Shown piece by piece: positions 1 to 8,657 of a stretch of 64,000 nucleotides of DNA (positions within the stretch are counted from its first letter, which is position 1; each line of letters begins with the position of its first letter). The notes under the pieces were generated by a model. The model was given only the letters and a program-made list of their open reading frames with translations. It ran no database searches and was not told the origin of the DNA. The stretch lies in contig NZ_KQ976354.1 in the NCBI RefSeq assembly GCF_000346485.2, positions 7,790,211-7,854,210 of the forward strand. The letters are read 5' to 3'. The translations under genes and the position numbers were made by a program. Source of the DNA: Scytonema hofmannii PCC 7110. Its GTDB lineage: Bacteria > Cyanobacteriota > Cyanobacteriia > Cyanobacteriales > Nostocaceae.

Positions 1-447
1 TATACTCAAGCCTATCAACAAAGCGAAGCGTCCTTTGCTGAGTTGTGTTTTTTCTGAGCCTAATTGCTCTACATCTTTAACCAACATCCTTAAGTAAAGC
101 AGTCCCGCGCATGCTCCCATTAAATAGTTTAGGGCAATATTGGCGGAATAAAAAATCCACACGCAGCCAAAAGAAATTCCTATCAATGCCAGGGTTATCA
201 GCAGTAACTCTTGTACGAGTTGGTAAAACTCTACCATTGAGGAATCTGTGTCTGTTGTGTTGTCAGAAACAGATTGAGATTCGGCATCAATTTTTGGTGT
301 TTGTTTAACGTCTTCGCACATGATGCGATCGCTTTTTTCAGCCCGATTTGCATTAGTTATATTATTACTAGAAAAGCCCTCTAAGTCTAATTGCTCTAAC
401 TCAATTAATGAAGAGCGTTCTAGCATAGCACTGTGGAGTCTTAACAT
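1..447 (-). CDS. ATP synthase gene 1 protein (AtpI-like), partial
   Basis: The reading frame is open from an ATG at 447 to the left edge (149 codons, no stop), so the 3' end lies outside. It encodes a polar N-terminal stretch of about 75 residues and then two hydrophobic segments containing [10 protein letters not shown] and [13 protein letters not shown], which I recognise as the small membrane protein encoded just before atpB in cyanobacterial atp operons. That family assists assembly of the membrane c-ring. The atp genes would therefore continue leftward on this strand. Later in-frame ATGs, such as the one before VEFYQ, could be the real start, since the N-terminal part is poorly conserved in what I remember of the family. 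Confidence 0.72.
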   Translation of the reverse strand, partial: MLRLHSAMLERSSLIELEQLDLEGFSSNNITNANRAEKSDRIMCEDVKQTPKIDAESQSVSDNTTDTDSSMVEFYQLVQELLLITLALIGISFGCVWIFYSANIALNYLMGACAGLLYLRMLVKDVEQLGSEKTQLSKGRFALLIGLSI

Positions 448-452
448 AATTA

Positions 453-491
453 GGGTGTAGGGTGTAGGGTGTAGGGTGTAGGGTGTAGGGG
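453..491. repeat. Heptamer tandem repeat (GGGTGTA)n
   Basis: Five perfect direct copies of GGGTGTA plus a partial sixth, directly upstream of the atp gene 1 start. Seven-base short tandem repeats are characteristic of heterocyst-forming cyanobacteria. Confidence 0.95.
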
Positions 492-499
492 AAAGAACT

Positions 500-533
500 C
501 CCTTCTCCCTTTGGGAGAAGGGTTGGGGATGAG
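500..533. repeat. Dispersed hairpin repeat
   Basis: CCCTTCTCCC, a 3-base loop, then GGGAGAAGGG (500-522), followed by TTGGGGATGAGGG. The same block with the same tail recurs at 40970-41004, so this is a dispersed element. It lies just past the stop of the SGNH hydrolase gene and could help end transcription, but no U tract follows. Confidence 0.85.
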
Positions 534-539
534 GGTATA

Positions 540-1385
540 TTAAAGTATATCTTTTAAAGCGCGAGTCCACATCTCGGCAACAAACTTATTACCCTCATCA
601 TTAAAGTGAAGCCCGTCACCATTAAAAATCTCGCCTTTCTTCATTTGAGCAATGATTGCACCATGCATATCAAGGAAGACGATTCGCTTGCCTTTTTTAG
701 AAAGTTCCGTGACACGATTCTTGAGAAATGCGTTGGCTGCAGTTCTAGTTTTATTGGCATCAACGCCATTTTGAATATCCCATTTAAAGGGAGGCATTGA
801 GGCGACTACAATTCTGGCATTGGGACTTACCAAGAAGATTTCATCAATAATCCCTTGAAGCGATTTTGTGAGAAAGCTAGAGGTATTATCCCCTCTTACA
901 TCACTACCAAAGAAATCATTGGTGCCAAGCATCATAAGCACTACATCAGGCTTAGTTTCTTGAACCCAGTTCCGAATGCTTCCTGGCTTTCCTTCCCAGC
1001 TTGGTAGACGAACATTTGCGCCCGGTTGTTGCAAAACTTGTGCCGCCGACCAACCGCCGTGACACTCATGATCTGGGTCTTTATATGCACCGTCTTTTTT
1101 GGTTCCTACCCAATCTATGGTAGAGCCAAATTTGGTCTTGGCTACCGTACTACGCAAAACAGCAATATTGCCTGCACACAGCGAGTCTCCCAAGGACATC
1201 ACTTTGGTAGCAGCAGTAGCAGTGCTAATCGGGAAAAAACACAATATTGTGGCAGCTAGATCTATAAGACCCCACTTACCTCTAGGTGTTTTTTTACTTA
1301 CGGACTCGCTACTCTTGTTTTTAGTTAACAAATGACAGGCTTGGTTTTGGATAGCCATTACAGATTTTTTAGCGTACTTTCCCAT
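540..1385 (-). CDS. SGNH/GDSL-type esterase or lipase, exported
   Basis: A 281-residue hydrolase. Block I (SLGDSLCAG, nucleophile Ser) lies near residue 67, the GTND block mid-protein and DGLHFNDEG (catalytic Asp and His) near the C-terminus, which together define the SGNH fold. Residues 35-60 hold a hydrophobic stretch ending TATAA, probably a signal peptide after an unusually long polar lead, so it likely acts in the periplasm or outside on ester or acetyl groups. I start at the ATG at 1385 because the codon before it is TTG; a later Met (MAIQNQ) is also possible. It is monocistronic, 14 bases downstream of the next gene on the same strand. Confidence 0.85.
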   Translation of the reverse strand: MGKYAKKSVMAIQNQACHLLTKNKSSESVSKKTPRGKWGLIDLAATILCFFPISTATAATKVMSLGDSLCAGNIAVLRSTVAKTKFGSTIDWVGTKKDGAYKDPDHECHGGWSAAQVLQQPGANVRLPSWEGKPGSIRNWVQETKPDVVLMMLGTNDFFGSDVRGDNTSSFLTKSLQGIIDEIFLVSPNARIVVASMPPFKWDIQNGVDANKTRTAANAFLKNRVTELSKKGKRIVFLDMHGAIIAQMKKGEIFNGDGLHFNDEGNKFVAEMWTRALKDIL

Positions 1386-1399
1386 CAATAAAAGTATAG

Positions 1400-1864
1400 T
1401 TATTTTGCTCTAATCCACCAACGGACTATCTTCAAATTAGATTCTATTTCCTTCCAACTGTCTGCTGTAGAATCTGTTTTTTTTATCGCTCCAAGTGTTT
1501 TATCTACATAGTCTAAATTTGTAATACCTATCTGTTTTTTTAAGTCATCATTGGTTTGAATATCTTCTTTAAAATATTCCAAATGATTAGGTAACTCTCC
1601 TTTCTCTCTTTTTGGTAAGTTGGGAATTTTATCAAGTTGTTCTTTAAGTTTGTCTACTGCTTCAATGGCTTCTTTTTGGCTTGGCTTCTTAGCCTGTATT
1701 GTTAAATCTTCTTGACGGAATTCTTTTTCCTCTCCAGAACTATCTAATTTGACTTTCATTTGTGGGTTTGAGAAGATGGCAAATAATCCATTATAAATGT
1801 TATCATCAATAACTTCGCCTTGTCCATTTGGAGTTATAACTCTATCACCTTTTTCAATGCTCAT
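1400..1864 (-). CDS. Hypothetical protein, SH3-like N-terminus
   Basis: A 154-residue soluble protein without a recognised family name. The first 55 residues (KGDRVITPNGQGEVIDD, then KVKLDSSGEEKEF) have the look of a small SH3/KOW-like barrel binding module with alternating charged and hydrophobic residues. The remaining 95 are charged and helical, rich in Lys, Glu and Asp, ending LKIVRWWIRAK. No signal peptide or membrane segment. It lies 14 bases upstream of the SGNH hydrolase on the same strand, so the two may be co-transcribed, but no functional link is evident. Confidence 0.6.
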   Translation of the reverse strand: MSIEKGDRVITPNGQGEVIDDNIYNGLFAIFSNPQMKVKLDSSGEEKEFRQEDLTIQAKKPSQKEAIEAVDKLKEQLDKIPNLPKREKGELPNHLEYFKEDIQTNDDLKKQIGITNLDYVDKTLGAIKKTDSTADSWKEIESNLKIVRWWIRAK

Positions 1865-2039
1865 AATTGATATTCCCTCTAAATAGTTATGAAGAATTCC
1901 CTGTTTATCCGGGTTCTTATTTATTGTAACTGTTGTTAAGGGTTAGTGTAGAACGAAGAACAACTTCCAATTGAAGATTCGAAGCTCCGCCTCAAGTCAT
2001 TCATTCCCAGACGGAGGCTGGGAACGAGGAACAACGGGG

Positions 2040-3662
2040 TTACGTGAATGATGCTTTAGAAGATGAACTCAAACACTCATTTCCTCTTGCAGATTGTAAG
2101 TAACGATAAAGACGATTGACTGCATTGATATAGGCGTAAGCTGATGCAACAACAATGTCCGTGTCGGAAGACTGTCCGGAGAAAATGCGGTCTTGATGGC
2201 GCAGGCGAACGGTGACAGTTCCCAAAGCATCAATTCCTTCTGTCACAGATTGGACGGAAAACTCAATTAATTGGCTAGATATTTGCACCATTCGAGCGAT
2301 CGCTTTATACACTGCATCCACAGGTCCCGTACCGACTGCCGCATCAGTCAAAATTTCTCCACTTGGGGTCACAATCGTGATAGTTGCTGTTGGACAAGTG
2401 CAATCTCCACAAGTCACTTGTACGTGTTCTAACTGAAAACCGCTTTCTACTTGAATTTGAGTTTCATCTCGGACAATTGCCTCAATATCCCAATCGGACA
2501 TTTCTTTTTTCTTATCAGCAACTTCTTTAAACCTGATGAAGGCTTTATGAAAGTCCGCTTCGTTGAGGTCAAACCCCAATTCTTGCAGCTTGCTTCGGAA
2601 GGCGTTACGTCCTGAGTGCTTACCCAACACGATACGATTTTCTGGCAACCCAATGTCCGCAGCATCCATGATTTCGTAAGTTTCTCGGTGCTTAATCACA
2701 CCGTCTTGATGAACTCCCGATTCATGGGCAAAGGCGTTAGCTCCAACGATCGCCTTATTTGGCTGTACTGTGATACCTGTCAATTGAGAAACCAAACATG
2801 AAGTTTTATAAATTTCTTGAGTTTTGATATTGACAAGTGGTACATCGCTCTCCGTAGGACGACCCAAGTAGGGATTGTAATAGGGTTTGCGAACCTGTAA
2901 AGCCATGACAATCTCTTCTAATGCGGCATTACCAGCACGTTCGCCAATACCATTAATTGTACATTCTACCTGACGGACTCCATTTTCAATTGCTGCCAAT
3001 GCATTGGCTGTGGCTAAACCCAAATCGTTTTGAGTGTGAACGGAAAGAATCACCTGTTCTATATTGGGTACGTTCTTCCGAATTCCCTGAATCAACTTTT
3101 CCATTTCTTTTGGCGTGCAGATTCCAACGGTATCGGGAACGTTAATTGTGGTAGCACCTGCAGCAATTGTTTTGGACAAGACTTGGTAAAGAAACTCTGG
3201 CTCGGTGCGGCTTGCATCCATCGGTGAAAATTCCACATCTTGCACGAAGGACTTGGCATAAGCAACCATTTCTTCTGCTATTGCCAGAACTTGGTCGCGG
3301 GACTTTTTCAACTGGTATTTGAGATGAATATCTGACGTGGACAGAAAAACGTGAATTCTCGGATGAGCCGCCGGTTGCAGTGCTTCCGCAGCAGCTTTAA
3401 TATCTTCGCGAATGGCTCTTGCCAAACTGCAAATGATGGAACCACCTGGTACCCCAACTTGTTTGGCTATGGTTCTGACAGCTTCAAAGTCTCCTGGACT
3501 TGCGATCGCAAATCCGGCTTCAATGACATCAACTCCCAGAAGAGCTAGTTGGTGAGCGATCGCTAACTTCTCTTCTACATTTAGTGTAGCTCCAGGTGAT
3601 TGTTCTCCATCTCTAAGGGTGGTGTCGAAGATAACGATTCGGTCTGGGTCGGAAATACTCAT
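2040..3662 (-). CDS. leuA: 2-isopropylmalate synthase-like protein
   Basis: A 540-residue member of the DRE-TIM (HMGL-like) family with the LeuA C-terminal regulatory domain. It shows the [13 protein letters not shown] signature at residues 10-22, [15 protein letters not shown], and C-terminal [12 protein letters not shown] and YINAVNRL blocks. The family condenses acetyl-CoA with 2-oxoisovalerate, the first step to leucine. The metal-binding HxH of the family reads His209-Thr-Gln211-Asn-Asp here, so one canonical His is Gln. The start is the ATG at 3662; the extra 18 codons upstream run into the shared operator. It is divergent from a GntR regulator, an arrangement unusual for housekeeping leuA, so it may be a second, regulated paralogue acting on another 2-oxoacid. 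Confidence 0.85.
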   Translation of the reverse strand: MSISDPDRIVIFDTTLRDGEQSPGATLNVEEKLAIAHQLALLGVDVIEAGFAIASPGDFEAVRTIAKQVGVPGGSIICSLARAIREDIKAAAEALQPAAHPRIHVFLSTSDIHLKYQLKKSRDQVLAIAEEMVAYAKSFVQDVEFSPMDASRTEPEFLYQVLSKTIAAGATTINVPDTVGICTPKEMEKLIQGIRKNVPNIEQVILSVHTQNDLGLATANALAAIENGVRQVECTINGIGERAGNAALEEIVMALQVRKPYYNPYLGRPTESDVPLVNIKTQEIYKTSCLVSQLTGITVQPNKAIVGANAFAHESGVHQDGVIKHRETYEIMDAADIGLPENRIVLGKHSGRNAFRSKLQELGFDLNEADFHKAFIRFKEVADKKKEMSDWDIEAIVRDETQIQVESGFQLEHVQVTCGDCTCPTATITIVTPSGEILTDAAVGTGPVDAVYKAIARMVQISSQLIEFSVQSVTEGIDALGTVTVRLRHQDRIFSGQSSDTDIVVASAYAYINAVNRLYRYLQSARGNECLSSSSKASFT

Positions 3663-3691
3663 AACTAGCTCCAGAAGAGTCAACTTTGTAT

Positions 3692-3717
3692 ATTGTATAC
3701 AAAAAATCGTATACAAT
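3692..3717. promoter_or_regulatory. Tandem GTATAC operator between leuA-like gene and gntR
   Basis: ATTGTATAC and GTATACAAT form a perfect inverted repeat (3692-3700 and 3709-3717). Each arm carries its own small palindrome: TTGTATACAA at 3693-3702 and TCGTATACAA at 3707-3716. GntR/FCD regulators typically bind palindromes with a GT-n-AC core, so these are the probable binding sites of the adjacent regulator, covering both divergent promoters. Confidence 0.7.
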
Positions 3718-3728
3718 ATATATTATGC

Positions 3729-4397
3729 ATGAAAAAAGTTATGAACTTAAATGACCTAGCAGCCAACGTGCGGCAACAACAACGTAGTACCCCAGATTTA
3801 ATTGCCAACACCTTACGAGAAGCGATTTTGCGAGGAATTCTTCAGGAAGGACAATCTCTCAGACAAGATGAAATCGCTACGCAATTTGGAGTCAGCCGCA
3901 TCCCTGTAAGAGAAGCGCTAAGACAACTAGAGGCAGAAGGATTAGTTACGTTTCATCTCAATCGAGGGGCGATGGTATCGGTACTGTCACCAAATGAAGT
4001 GCAGGAAATTTGCGAGATTCGTTCCGCTTTAGAACTGACAGCCATTCAACTTGCGATTCCCAATTTGAGTGAATCCGATTTAGAAAAAGCAGGCATGATT
4101 TTAGATGAAATCAATCGAATCAAAGATGCTACTGACTGGGCAAAGCAAAATTGGGAATTTCATGCAGCACTCTACACCCAGGCAAATCGACCGCGATTGC
4201 TCAAAATGATTCAAAATTTACACACCAATCTTTTTCGCTATGCTCACCGTCAGATGGGACAAGATTATTTAGAACGCACCCAAAAAGAACACTATCAACT
4301 TCTAGATGCTTGTCGGCAAAAAGATACAAAAACTGCTGTTAGGATATTAAAACGACATATTGATGCAGCCGCAAATCAGTTACAGTCGTCGGTGTAG
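3729..4397 (+). CDS. GntR-family transcriptional regulator, FCD subfamily
   Basis: A 222-residue regulator. The N-terminal winged helix-turn-helix is clear (LREAILRGIL, ALRQLEAEGLV) with the family motif SRIPVREALRQLE near residues 50-62. The C-terminal all-helical FCD ligand domain has EIRSALE, a conserved WEFHAAL and HRQMGQDY, with His residues positioned for the usual metal site. These proteins sense small carboxylates. I start at the ATG at 3729, because the longer frame begins inside the operator; an ATG four codons on is also possible. It is divergently arranged with the isopropylmalate synthase-like gene and probably represses it and itself through the GTATAC palindromes. Confidence 0.88.
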   Translation: MKKVMNLNDLAANVRQQQRSTPDLIANTLREAILRGILQEGQSLRQDEIATQFGVSRIPVREALRQLEAEGLVTFHLNRGAMVSVLSPNEVQEICEIRSALELTAIQLAIPNLSESDLEKAGMILDEINRIKDATDWAKQNWEFHAALYTQANRPRLLKMIQNLHTNLFRYAHRQMGQDYLERTQKEHYQLLDACRQKDTKTAVRILKRHIDAAANQLQSSV

Positions 4398-4477
4398 CCT
4401 AATTATTTTAATTGTCTTGCGTTATCTTGCATTGCAAGGCATACTAAAAGTAGTGAGCATAACTATAATCCCGAATC

Positions 4478-4720
4478 ATGATCAAAGAAAATATTACTTT
4501 CCGCCTTGAGAGTGACAAGCGTGTTATTTTAGATACTATTGCAGCTGGTCTTGACCGCGATCGAACTTACGTGCTGAACGAAGCCATTGACCTTTATCTT
4601 GAGGTTTACCAGTGGCAGATAGCAGAGATTAAGGCAGGGATTGCCGAAGCTAACGCCGGAGACTATGCTACTGATGAAGAGGTTCAAGCTGTTTTTGCGA
4701 AGCTGACCAATGCCCATTAA
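4478..4720 (+). CDS. Ribbon-helix-helix antitoxin (ParD/CopG-like)
   Basis: An 80-residue protein beginning MIKENITFRLESDKR, a beta strand of ribbon-helix-helix type, followed by two helices (RTYVLNEAIDLYLEVYQWQ) and an acidic C-terminal tail with GDYATDEEV suited to wrap a toxin. It overlaps the next gene by 11 bases, the usual antitoxin-first layout of type II modules, and should both neutralise the toxin and autoregulate the operon. Confidence 0.85.
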   Translation: MIKENITFRLESDKRVILDTIAAGLDRDRTYVLNEAIDLYLEVYQWQIAEIKAGIAEANAGDYATDEEVQAVFAKLTNAH

Positions 4721-4988
4721 ATGGTTAAAGAAAGCCCTTCGCAATGTAGAACAGGCGCATGACTATATCGCTAGAGATAATCCAACAGCTGCTATGCGCG
4801 TTGTGTTAAAAATTCAGGCAGCTGTTGCCCAGCTTGAGAACTCCCCTAATATAGGCAGACCTGGACGGGTTGAAGGAACAAGAGAACTAGTTGTTTTGCA
4901 AACACCTTACATCGTAATTTACAGGGTAACATCGACGACAGTAACGATCGTTCGGGTCTTGCATTCGTCTCGGAAGTACCTTTCTTAA
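4710..4988 (+). CDS. ParE/RelE-superfamily toxin
   Basis: A 92-residue basic protein with the RelE/ParE fold order: N-terminal IKWLKKALRNVEQAHDYIARDNP helix pair, the central IGRPGRVEGTRELVV and the C-terminal YIVIYRV and VRVLHSSRKY strands. The closing HSSRKY block is typical for the ParE branch, which acts on DNA gyrase, but target choice cannot be read from sequence. It overlaps the antitoxin by 11 bases and looks intact, unlike the two other modules nearby. Confidence 0.87.
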   Translation: MPIKWLKKALRNVEQAHDYIARDNPTAAMRVVLKIQAAVAQLENSPNIGRPGRVEGTRELVVLQTPYIVIYRVTSTTVTIVRVLHSSRKYLS

Positions 4989-5197
4989 ACCAAGATATTT
5001 TCTAACATTTCTGAGTAACTGTTAACGGAAAAGTATCAGGTAGTTTCTTCGGCAATAAACTCATGCTGACAATGGAAACTTCCTTGCAAATTAATTATAG
5101 TCTTCAGTACGATTCGGTTATTTGTCGTTTGTTGCTAATCTCTGTAATACAAACTTTTAGGCTATAATCAAGTTGGAAATATCTCAATAACATAGCT

Positions 5198-5455
5198 ATG
5201 TCAACCAAAACACTCGATCTTAAAGAATTACAAATGAGTGTGACAGAATTACTCTCATTGATTCAAGCTGACCAAGAGATAATCATTACTGAGGGTGACA
5301 CACCTGTGCCTCTGTTAACAGTACTTAACCCTGTAAATAAAATTCCTTCAGAGTCAGGAAAAACACCTCAACCAGGATTAAATTTAGGTGCAATGAGAAT
5401 GAGTAATGATTTTGACCAACCATTATCAGATGATTTTTGGTTACAAAATCCATGA
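5198..5455 (+). CDS. Phd/VapB-type antitoxin
   Basis: An 85-residue protein with the Phd/YefM-like N-terminus (LKELQMSVTELLSLIQADQEIIITEGDTPVPLL), the fold that contacts operator DNA, and a C-terminal region ending in MSNDFDQPLSDDFWLQNP that would insert into a PIN toxin. The stop overlaps the start of the following PIN gene as ATGA. With the toxin truncated, this antitoxin may now act only as an autorepressor. Confidence 0.8.
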   Translation: MSTKTLDLKELQMSVTELLSLIQADQEIIITEGDTPVPLLTVLNPVNKIPSESGKTPQPGLNLGAMRMSNDFDQPLSDDFWLQNP

Positions 5456-5835
5456 AGTTACTATTAGATACACATACGTTTATTTGGTGGGATAGCGAAC
5501 CCTCAAAACTCTCGAAAAAAGTATTAGAGTTGTTAATAGATAAAGATAATGTTAGGTTACTAAGTGTTGTGAGTCTTTGGGAAATACAAATTAAGCATCA
5601 ACTAAGCAAACTTACATTAGATAAAGCTTTAGGAGAAATTATTTCTATTCAAAAAAAGAATTATATTGAAATATTACCAATAGAGGTTAGTCATGTTTTA
5701 GCTTTAGATGGTTTGCCTATTCATCATAAAGATCCTTTTGACAGATTATAGATTGCTCAAGCAAACATAGAAAATGCTGTGTTGATTAGTTGTGATTCTG
5801 TTTTCAGTAATTATTCAGTTAAAGTAGAATGGTAG
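5452..5835 (+). pseudogene. PIN-domain toxin (VapC-like) with in-frame stop
   Basis: The frame starts at the ATG at 5452 (KLLLDTHTFIWW, first catalytic Asp) and runs through SVVSLWEIQIK and HHKDPFDRL, where a TAG at 5749-5751 stops it at 99 residues. The same frame then continues for 28 codons (IAQANIENAVLISCDS) to a TAG at 5833-5835, giving exactly 128 codons for the original gene. Relatives read DRLLIAQA here, so a TTG to TAG change explains the stop. The missing part holds the last acidic residue of the PIN site (CDS). The longer-frame ATG at 5437 is unlikely, since ATGA overlap with the antitoxin fixes the start. Readthrough or a sequencing error are alternatives. Confidence 0.85.
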
Positions 5836-5875
5836 ATGATTCTCAGCGATCGCCTTCTATGTACTCGATCGCCAA

Positions 5876-6367
5876 TCACTTCCTTCTCAAAGCTGTTGCA
5901 AGACACAGACAGATTGAAAGTGTGGCGATCGCAAAACCAGGTGATAAATTCTTACAGAGGATTGCTATCCAACAGATAACAACCCAGCTGATACCTGTTT
6001 CTGCCCAAATAACATATGATGGCTCGTAGTAAAGTTTTTGATAGAGAGTCGTATAATTTTTGATTAATGACACATAGATACAAGCAAGAGTAGGAATGAT
6101 AATATTCATTGCTGTGTCAACAAATATAGTAGGGATCTGAACGGGTAAACTTGTAAAAATTTTCATAACGTTTCCAACAAAGAGAATCACACATAACTGT
6201 AGCCAAAGCTTTGTGTCAAACATTACCTCCTCCCATAACTTACCCAGGACATACACGCGATTGTTTTTCCAATCATTAGTATTCCCAGATCGTAAGGGAG
6301 AATAACAACTAGCCGATTTTGTAGGCGTTAAACTCACGTTAGCTTTAATCACTCGTTTGATTGCCAT
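5876..6367 (-). CDS. Hypothetical membrane protein
   Basis: A 163-residue protein with a polar N-terminal third and about four hydrophobic segments (WLQLCVILFVGNVM, IFVDTAMNIIIPTLACIYVSLI, ISWVVICWIAIL, AIATLSICLCLATAL). No family recognised. The start could be the ATG at 6367 or the later Met preceding FDTKLWLQL, which would remove a region overlapping the decayed peroxiredoxin-like gene on the other strand. The second option fits better with a simple membrane protein. Confidence 0.5.
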   Translation of the reverse strand: MAIKRVIKANVSLTPTKSASCYSPLRSGNTNDWKNNRVYVLGKLWEEVMFDTKLWLQLCVILFVGNVMKIFTSLPVQIPTIFVDTAMNIIIPTLACIYVSLIKNYTTLYQKLYYEPSYVIWAETGISWVVICWIAILCKNLSPGFAIATLSICLCLATALRRK

Positions 6368-6899
6368 CGCCAACTGCACCAAACGCTCAACCTGTATTCA
6401 GGTTTATCCCTCAGACTACCTGGTTTATCTCCCGGAGCGAATGCTTGGCTCAACCTCATGTTGATGTGTGCGGGAATTGGTAGTCCTGGTACTCTGGCGG
6501 AAGTGTTTCGCGGATATAAGGGCGACGCAAAAGCACCTCAGTTAATTGGCGATGAAGAAATCGTTCAGGCTGCTCCTTTGCCTCCACTGAAAGGTTCATT
6601 CTTCAAATGGGCTGGTGGGAAAGATTTTCAGCGTCCGTTTGAGCTAGCAACTTTACGATTGCGAAATATGGGAGAAGTGCTAAGTAACTGGAAGACGTAT
6701 GTTCCCAATCCTGCTTATCTTACCCAACGAGGAGCAACTTCCCTGTTTAACGATCGCGGAGAATTGCTTTACGAGCATCGCGATCGCGAAGCGCAAGCTG
6801 TACCCAGCTTATCGCGCCATCCTTGGTTTTGCTGCTGATATGAGTCATCCCCTGTCTTTTCTCCAGAGTTTACCGATGAAAACTGAAGAAAAACTGTAG
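6362..6899 (+). pseudogene. Peroxiredoxin-like (AhpC/TSA) family protein, 5'-truncated and frameshifted
   Basis: From about 6362 the sequence reads, without any start codon, as the C-terminal two thirds of the cyanobacterial peroxiredoxin-like family: NLYSGLSLRLPG, WLNLMLMCAGIGSPGTL, EVFRGYKGD, PLPPLKGSFFKWAGG, PFELATLRLRNM, NWKTYVPNPAYLTQRGA. After YEHRDR (about 6792) the frame is lost and resumes +1 as AILGFAADMSHPLSFL to 6898. The break coincides with an extra 28 bases starting with GAAGCGCAAGC directly after a HIP1 site. The N-terminal part with the peroxidatic site is absent, so the gene is dead. Confidence 0.8.
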
Positions 6900-7032
6900 C
6901 AAAGGGATTGGCGTCATAAGTCAATTTTACGGCACGCTCGGTCAATGAGTTTTAGAGATGCACTGCGTATTCTTTGAAGTGTGAGTTGAAACGCAAGTAA
7001 AACCAAACGCTGAATACGCAAGGAGATTTCTC

Positions 7033-7614
7033 ATGACCTTCACAAAACTAAATTCTACAACAGATGCAATTGAAACCTCTGAAGTTATTATCAACCCAGT
7101 GACGGGTGACCGCATGACAATTACGCATTCATCTCTCCACAGTCACCATGAAAACTTTCAATGTTGTTTTGACTTGCCACCTGGAGCGCACGGTGCGCCA
7201 CTTCACTATCATAGAGGTATGGCAGAGACTTTTGAGGTGTTGGATGGTGAATTAGAGATGGAATTGGGAGCAAAAAGCAATGTCAAAATTTTACGCCCTG
7301 GTGAAGTGGTTTACGTTCCCCCCAGAATGCTTCATAGTTTCCGCAACGCCTCTAATAACTGGACAACTTACAGAACTGAAGTGCGATCGGGCGCATCCTT
7401 CGAGCAATTTATCAGAGGAATGTTCGGTTTAGCAATTGATGGCAAGGTTAACTCCACTGGAACGCCATTGAATCCTCTGCAATTTGCCTTATTGATTGAA
7501 AAAGCGGATTTAGTGATAGCTGACGCACCTGCATTTGTCGAATCCATCGTTAAAAGACTGGCTCAAATAGCTAGATGGATGGGCGTGGAAAAATCTTTAG
7601 TTAAGTATTGGTAA
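7033..7614 (+). CDS. Cupin-domain protein
   Basis: A 193-residue single cupin. Residues 50-110 carry motif 1 (HYHRGMAETFEVLDGELEM, with His, His and Glu metal ligands) and motif 2 (PGEVVYVPPRMLHSFRN, with the second His). The C-terminal 80 residues are helical and include FIRGMFGLAIDGKVN and a hydrophobic end. No signal peptide. Such small cupins bind a divalent metal and act as dioxygenases, isomerases or sensors, so the substrate is open. A ribosome-binding AAGGAG lies 8 bases before the ATG. No operon partners. Confidence 0.82.
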   Translation: MTFTKLNSTTDAIETSEVIINPVTGDRMTITHSSLHSHHENFQCCFDLPPGAHGAPLHYHRGMAETFEVLDGELEMELGAKSNVKILRPGEVVYVPPRMLHSFRNASNNWTTYRTEVRSGASFEQFIRGMFGLAIDGKVNSTGTPLNPLQFALLIEKADLVIADAPAFVESIVKRLAQIARWMGVEKSLVKYW

Positions 7615-7661
7615 GCCTAAGATGCTTTGTAGAATTTAAGTTGTTTCTCAATTGTACTCTT

Positions 7662-7727
7662 AGGGACTTCCAAAAAAATATTCAACTTTCTCTTGTGGTG
7701 CGGGCGTCCCCGCCCGCCACTAACACT
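7662..7727. repeat. Half copy of fold-back element family A
   Basis: AGGGACTTCCAA followed by CTTGTGGTGCGGGCGTCCCCGCCCGCCACTA-type sequence. This matches the left half of the complete elements at 16442-16569 and 44662-44788; the right half and its terminal repeat are missing. Confidence 0.8.
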
Positions 7728-7828
7728 CAGATTTTTCGTAGTATGACTCAGAACTTCTTAGATGTACTTCTCAAGATAGACCAACTGAATAAAGTGGCAC
7801 AAGCTTTGCGTAAGTATCTTCTTTGAGC

Positions 7829-8491
7829 ATGAAGCATGAAACAGACAACGCCACAAAAACTTACCTGAAATTAAAAATGTTTGAATTACAGGGTTATGAC
7901 AAATTTCACCAACTTCGCAAACTAGATTACCGTCCGTCAAATCTTGGTTTTGGAGCTAATGTAAAAACAGGTGATATAGTTCGATTTGCTAGTAGAATAA
8001 GGTTGGCTAAAAGTTTTAGAGGCATTAAAGTTGAGGGTTATTCACAAGAGACTGTTTCTGGCTATGATGCTTTTTTCATAGTCTTCCTAACTCATTCGGC
8101 TTTGGAGCAGTTTCTTAAAATCAACTCGCTTGATTCAAAAACTCTATGTTCTCTTATAGCTACCTACAATTCAGAAAAAGTCATTCAAGAATTTATAAAA
8201 AAAGATAAGGAAGGAAAACTTTATAATTTTCTCTATGAGAAATTACAGGACAAGAAGCTAAAAGCCAAGTTGAACGAGTGCCGGAACCAGAAAAATACAA
8301 ATGTAGCTGACCTTTCTGCCTCAATCCGACATATATTTGCTCATGGTTATCTATGCGCTCATACTAACGGTATATATCCTAAAAATGTCTCTTCTATCTG
8401 TACATCTATATCTGATTTTCTCTTGAATTTTATGGATGCTGAGTTTTCAAAAAAGATAGAAGAGTTTTATAAGAAATTATACATGAATTGA
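7829..8491 (+). CDS. Hypothetical protein with HEPN-like Rx4H motif
   Basis: A 220-residue, mostly helical soluble protein of unknown family. Near residue 165 it reads SIRHIFAHGYL, that is R-x4-H at the start of a helix, which is the catalytic signature of many HEPN ribonucleases; the flanking helices (DAFFIVFLTHSALEQFL upstream, SDFLLNFMDAEF downstream) suit that fold. I start at the ATG at 7829 because the longer version needs a TTG. No nucleotidyltransferase or other usual HEPN partner is adjacent. HEPN membership is an inference from one motif and could be wrong. Confidence 0.5.
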   Translation: MKHETDNATKTYLKLKMFELQGYDKFHQLRKLDYRPSNLGFGANVKTGDIVRFASRIRLAKSFRGIKVEGYSQETVSGYDAFFIVFLTHSALEQFLKINSLDSKTLCSLIATYNSEKVIQEFIKKDKEGKLYNFLYEKLQDKKLKAKLNECRNQKNTNVADLSASIRHIFAHGYLCAHTNGIYPKNVSSICTSISDFLLNFMDAEFSKKIEEFYKKLYMN

Positions 8492-8657
8492 CCCTTGAAA
8501 GTTGGAAGTTATTTGATAAAAGGAATGAGCGCTTCAGCAAATATTTGAAAATGATCCCAGCAACTTCAATAGCGATCGCATAAATCATTATTTTGTTGGC
8601 TCTATAATTCTTCATAAAAGCACACATTTTATGTTATAAATAACTAGAGTGTCCAAA

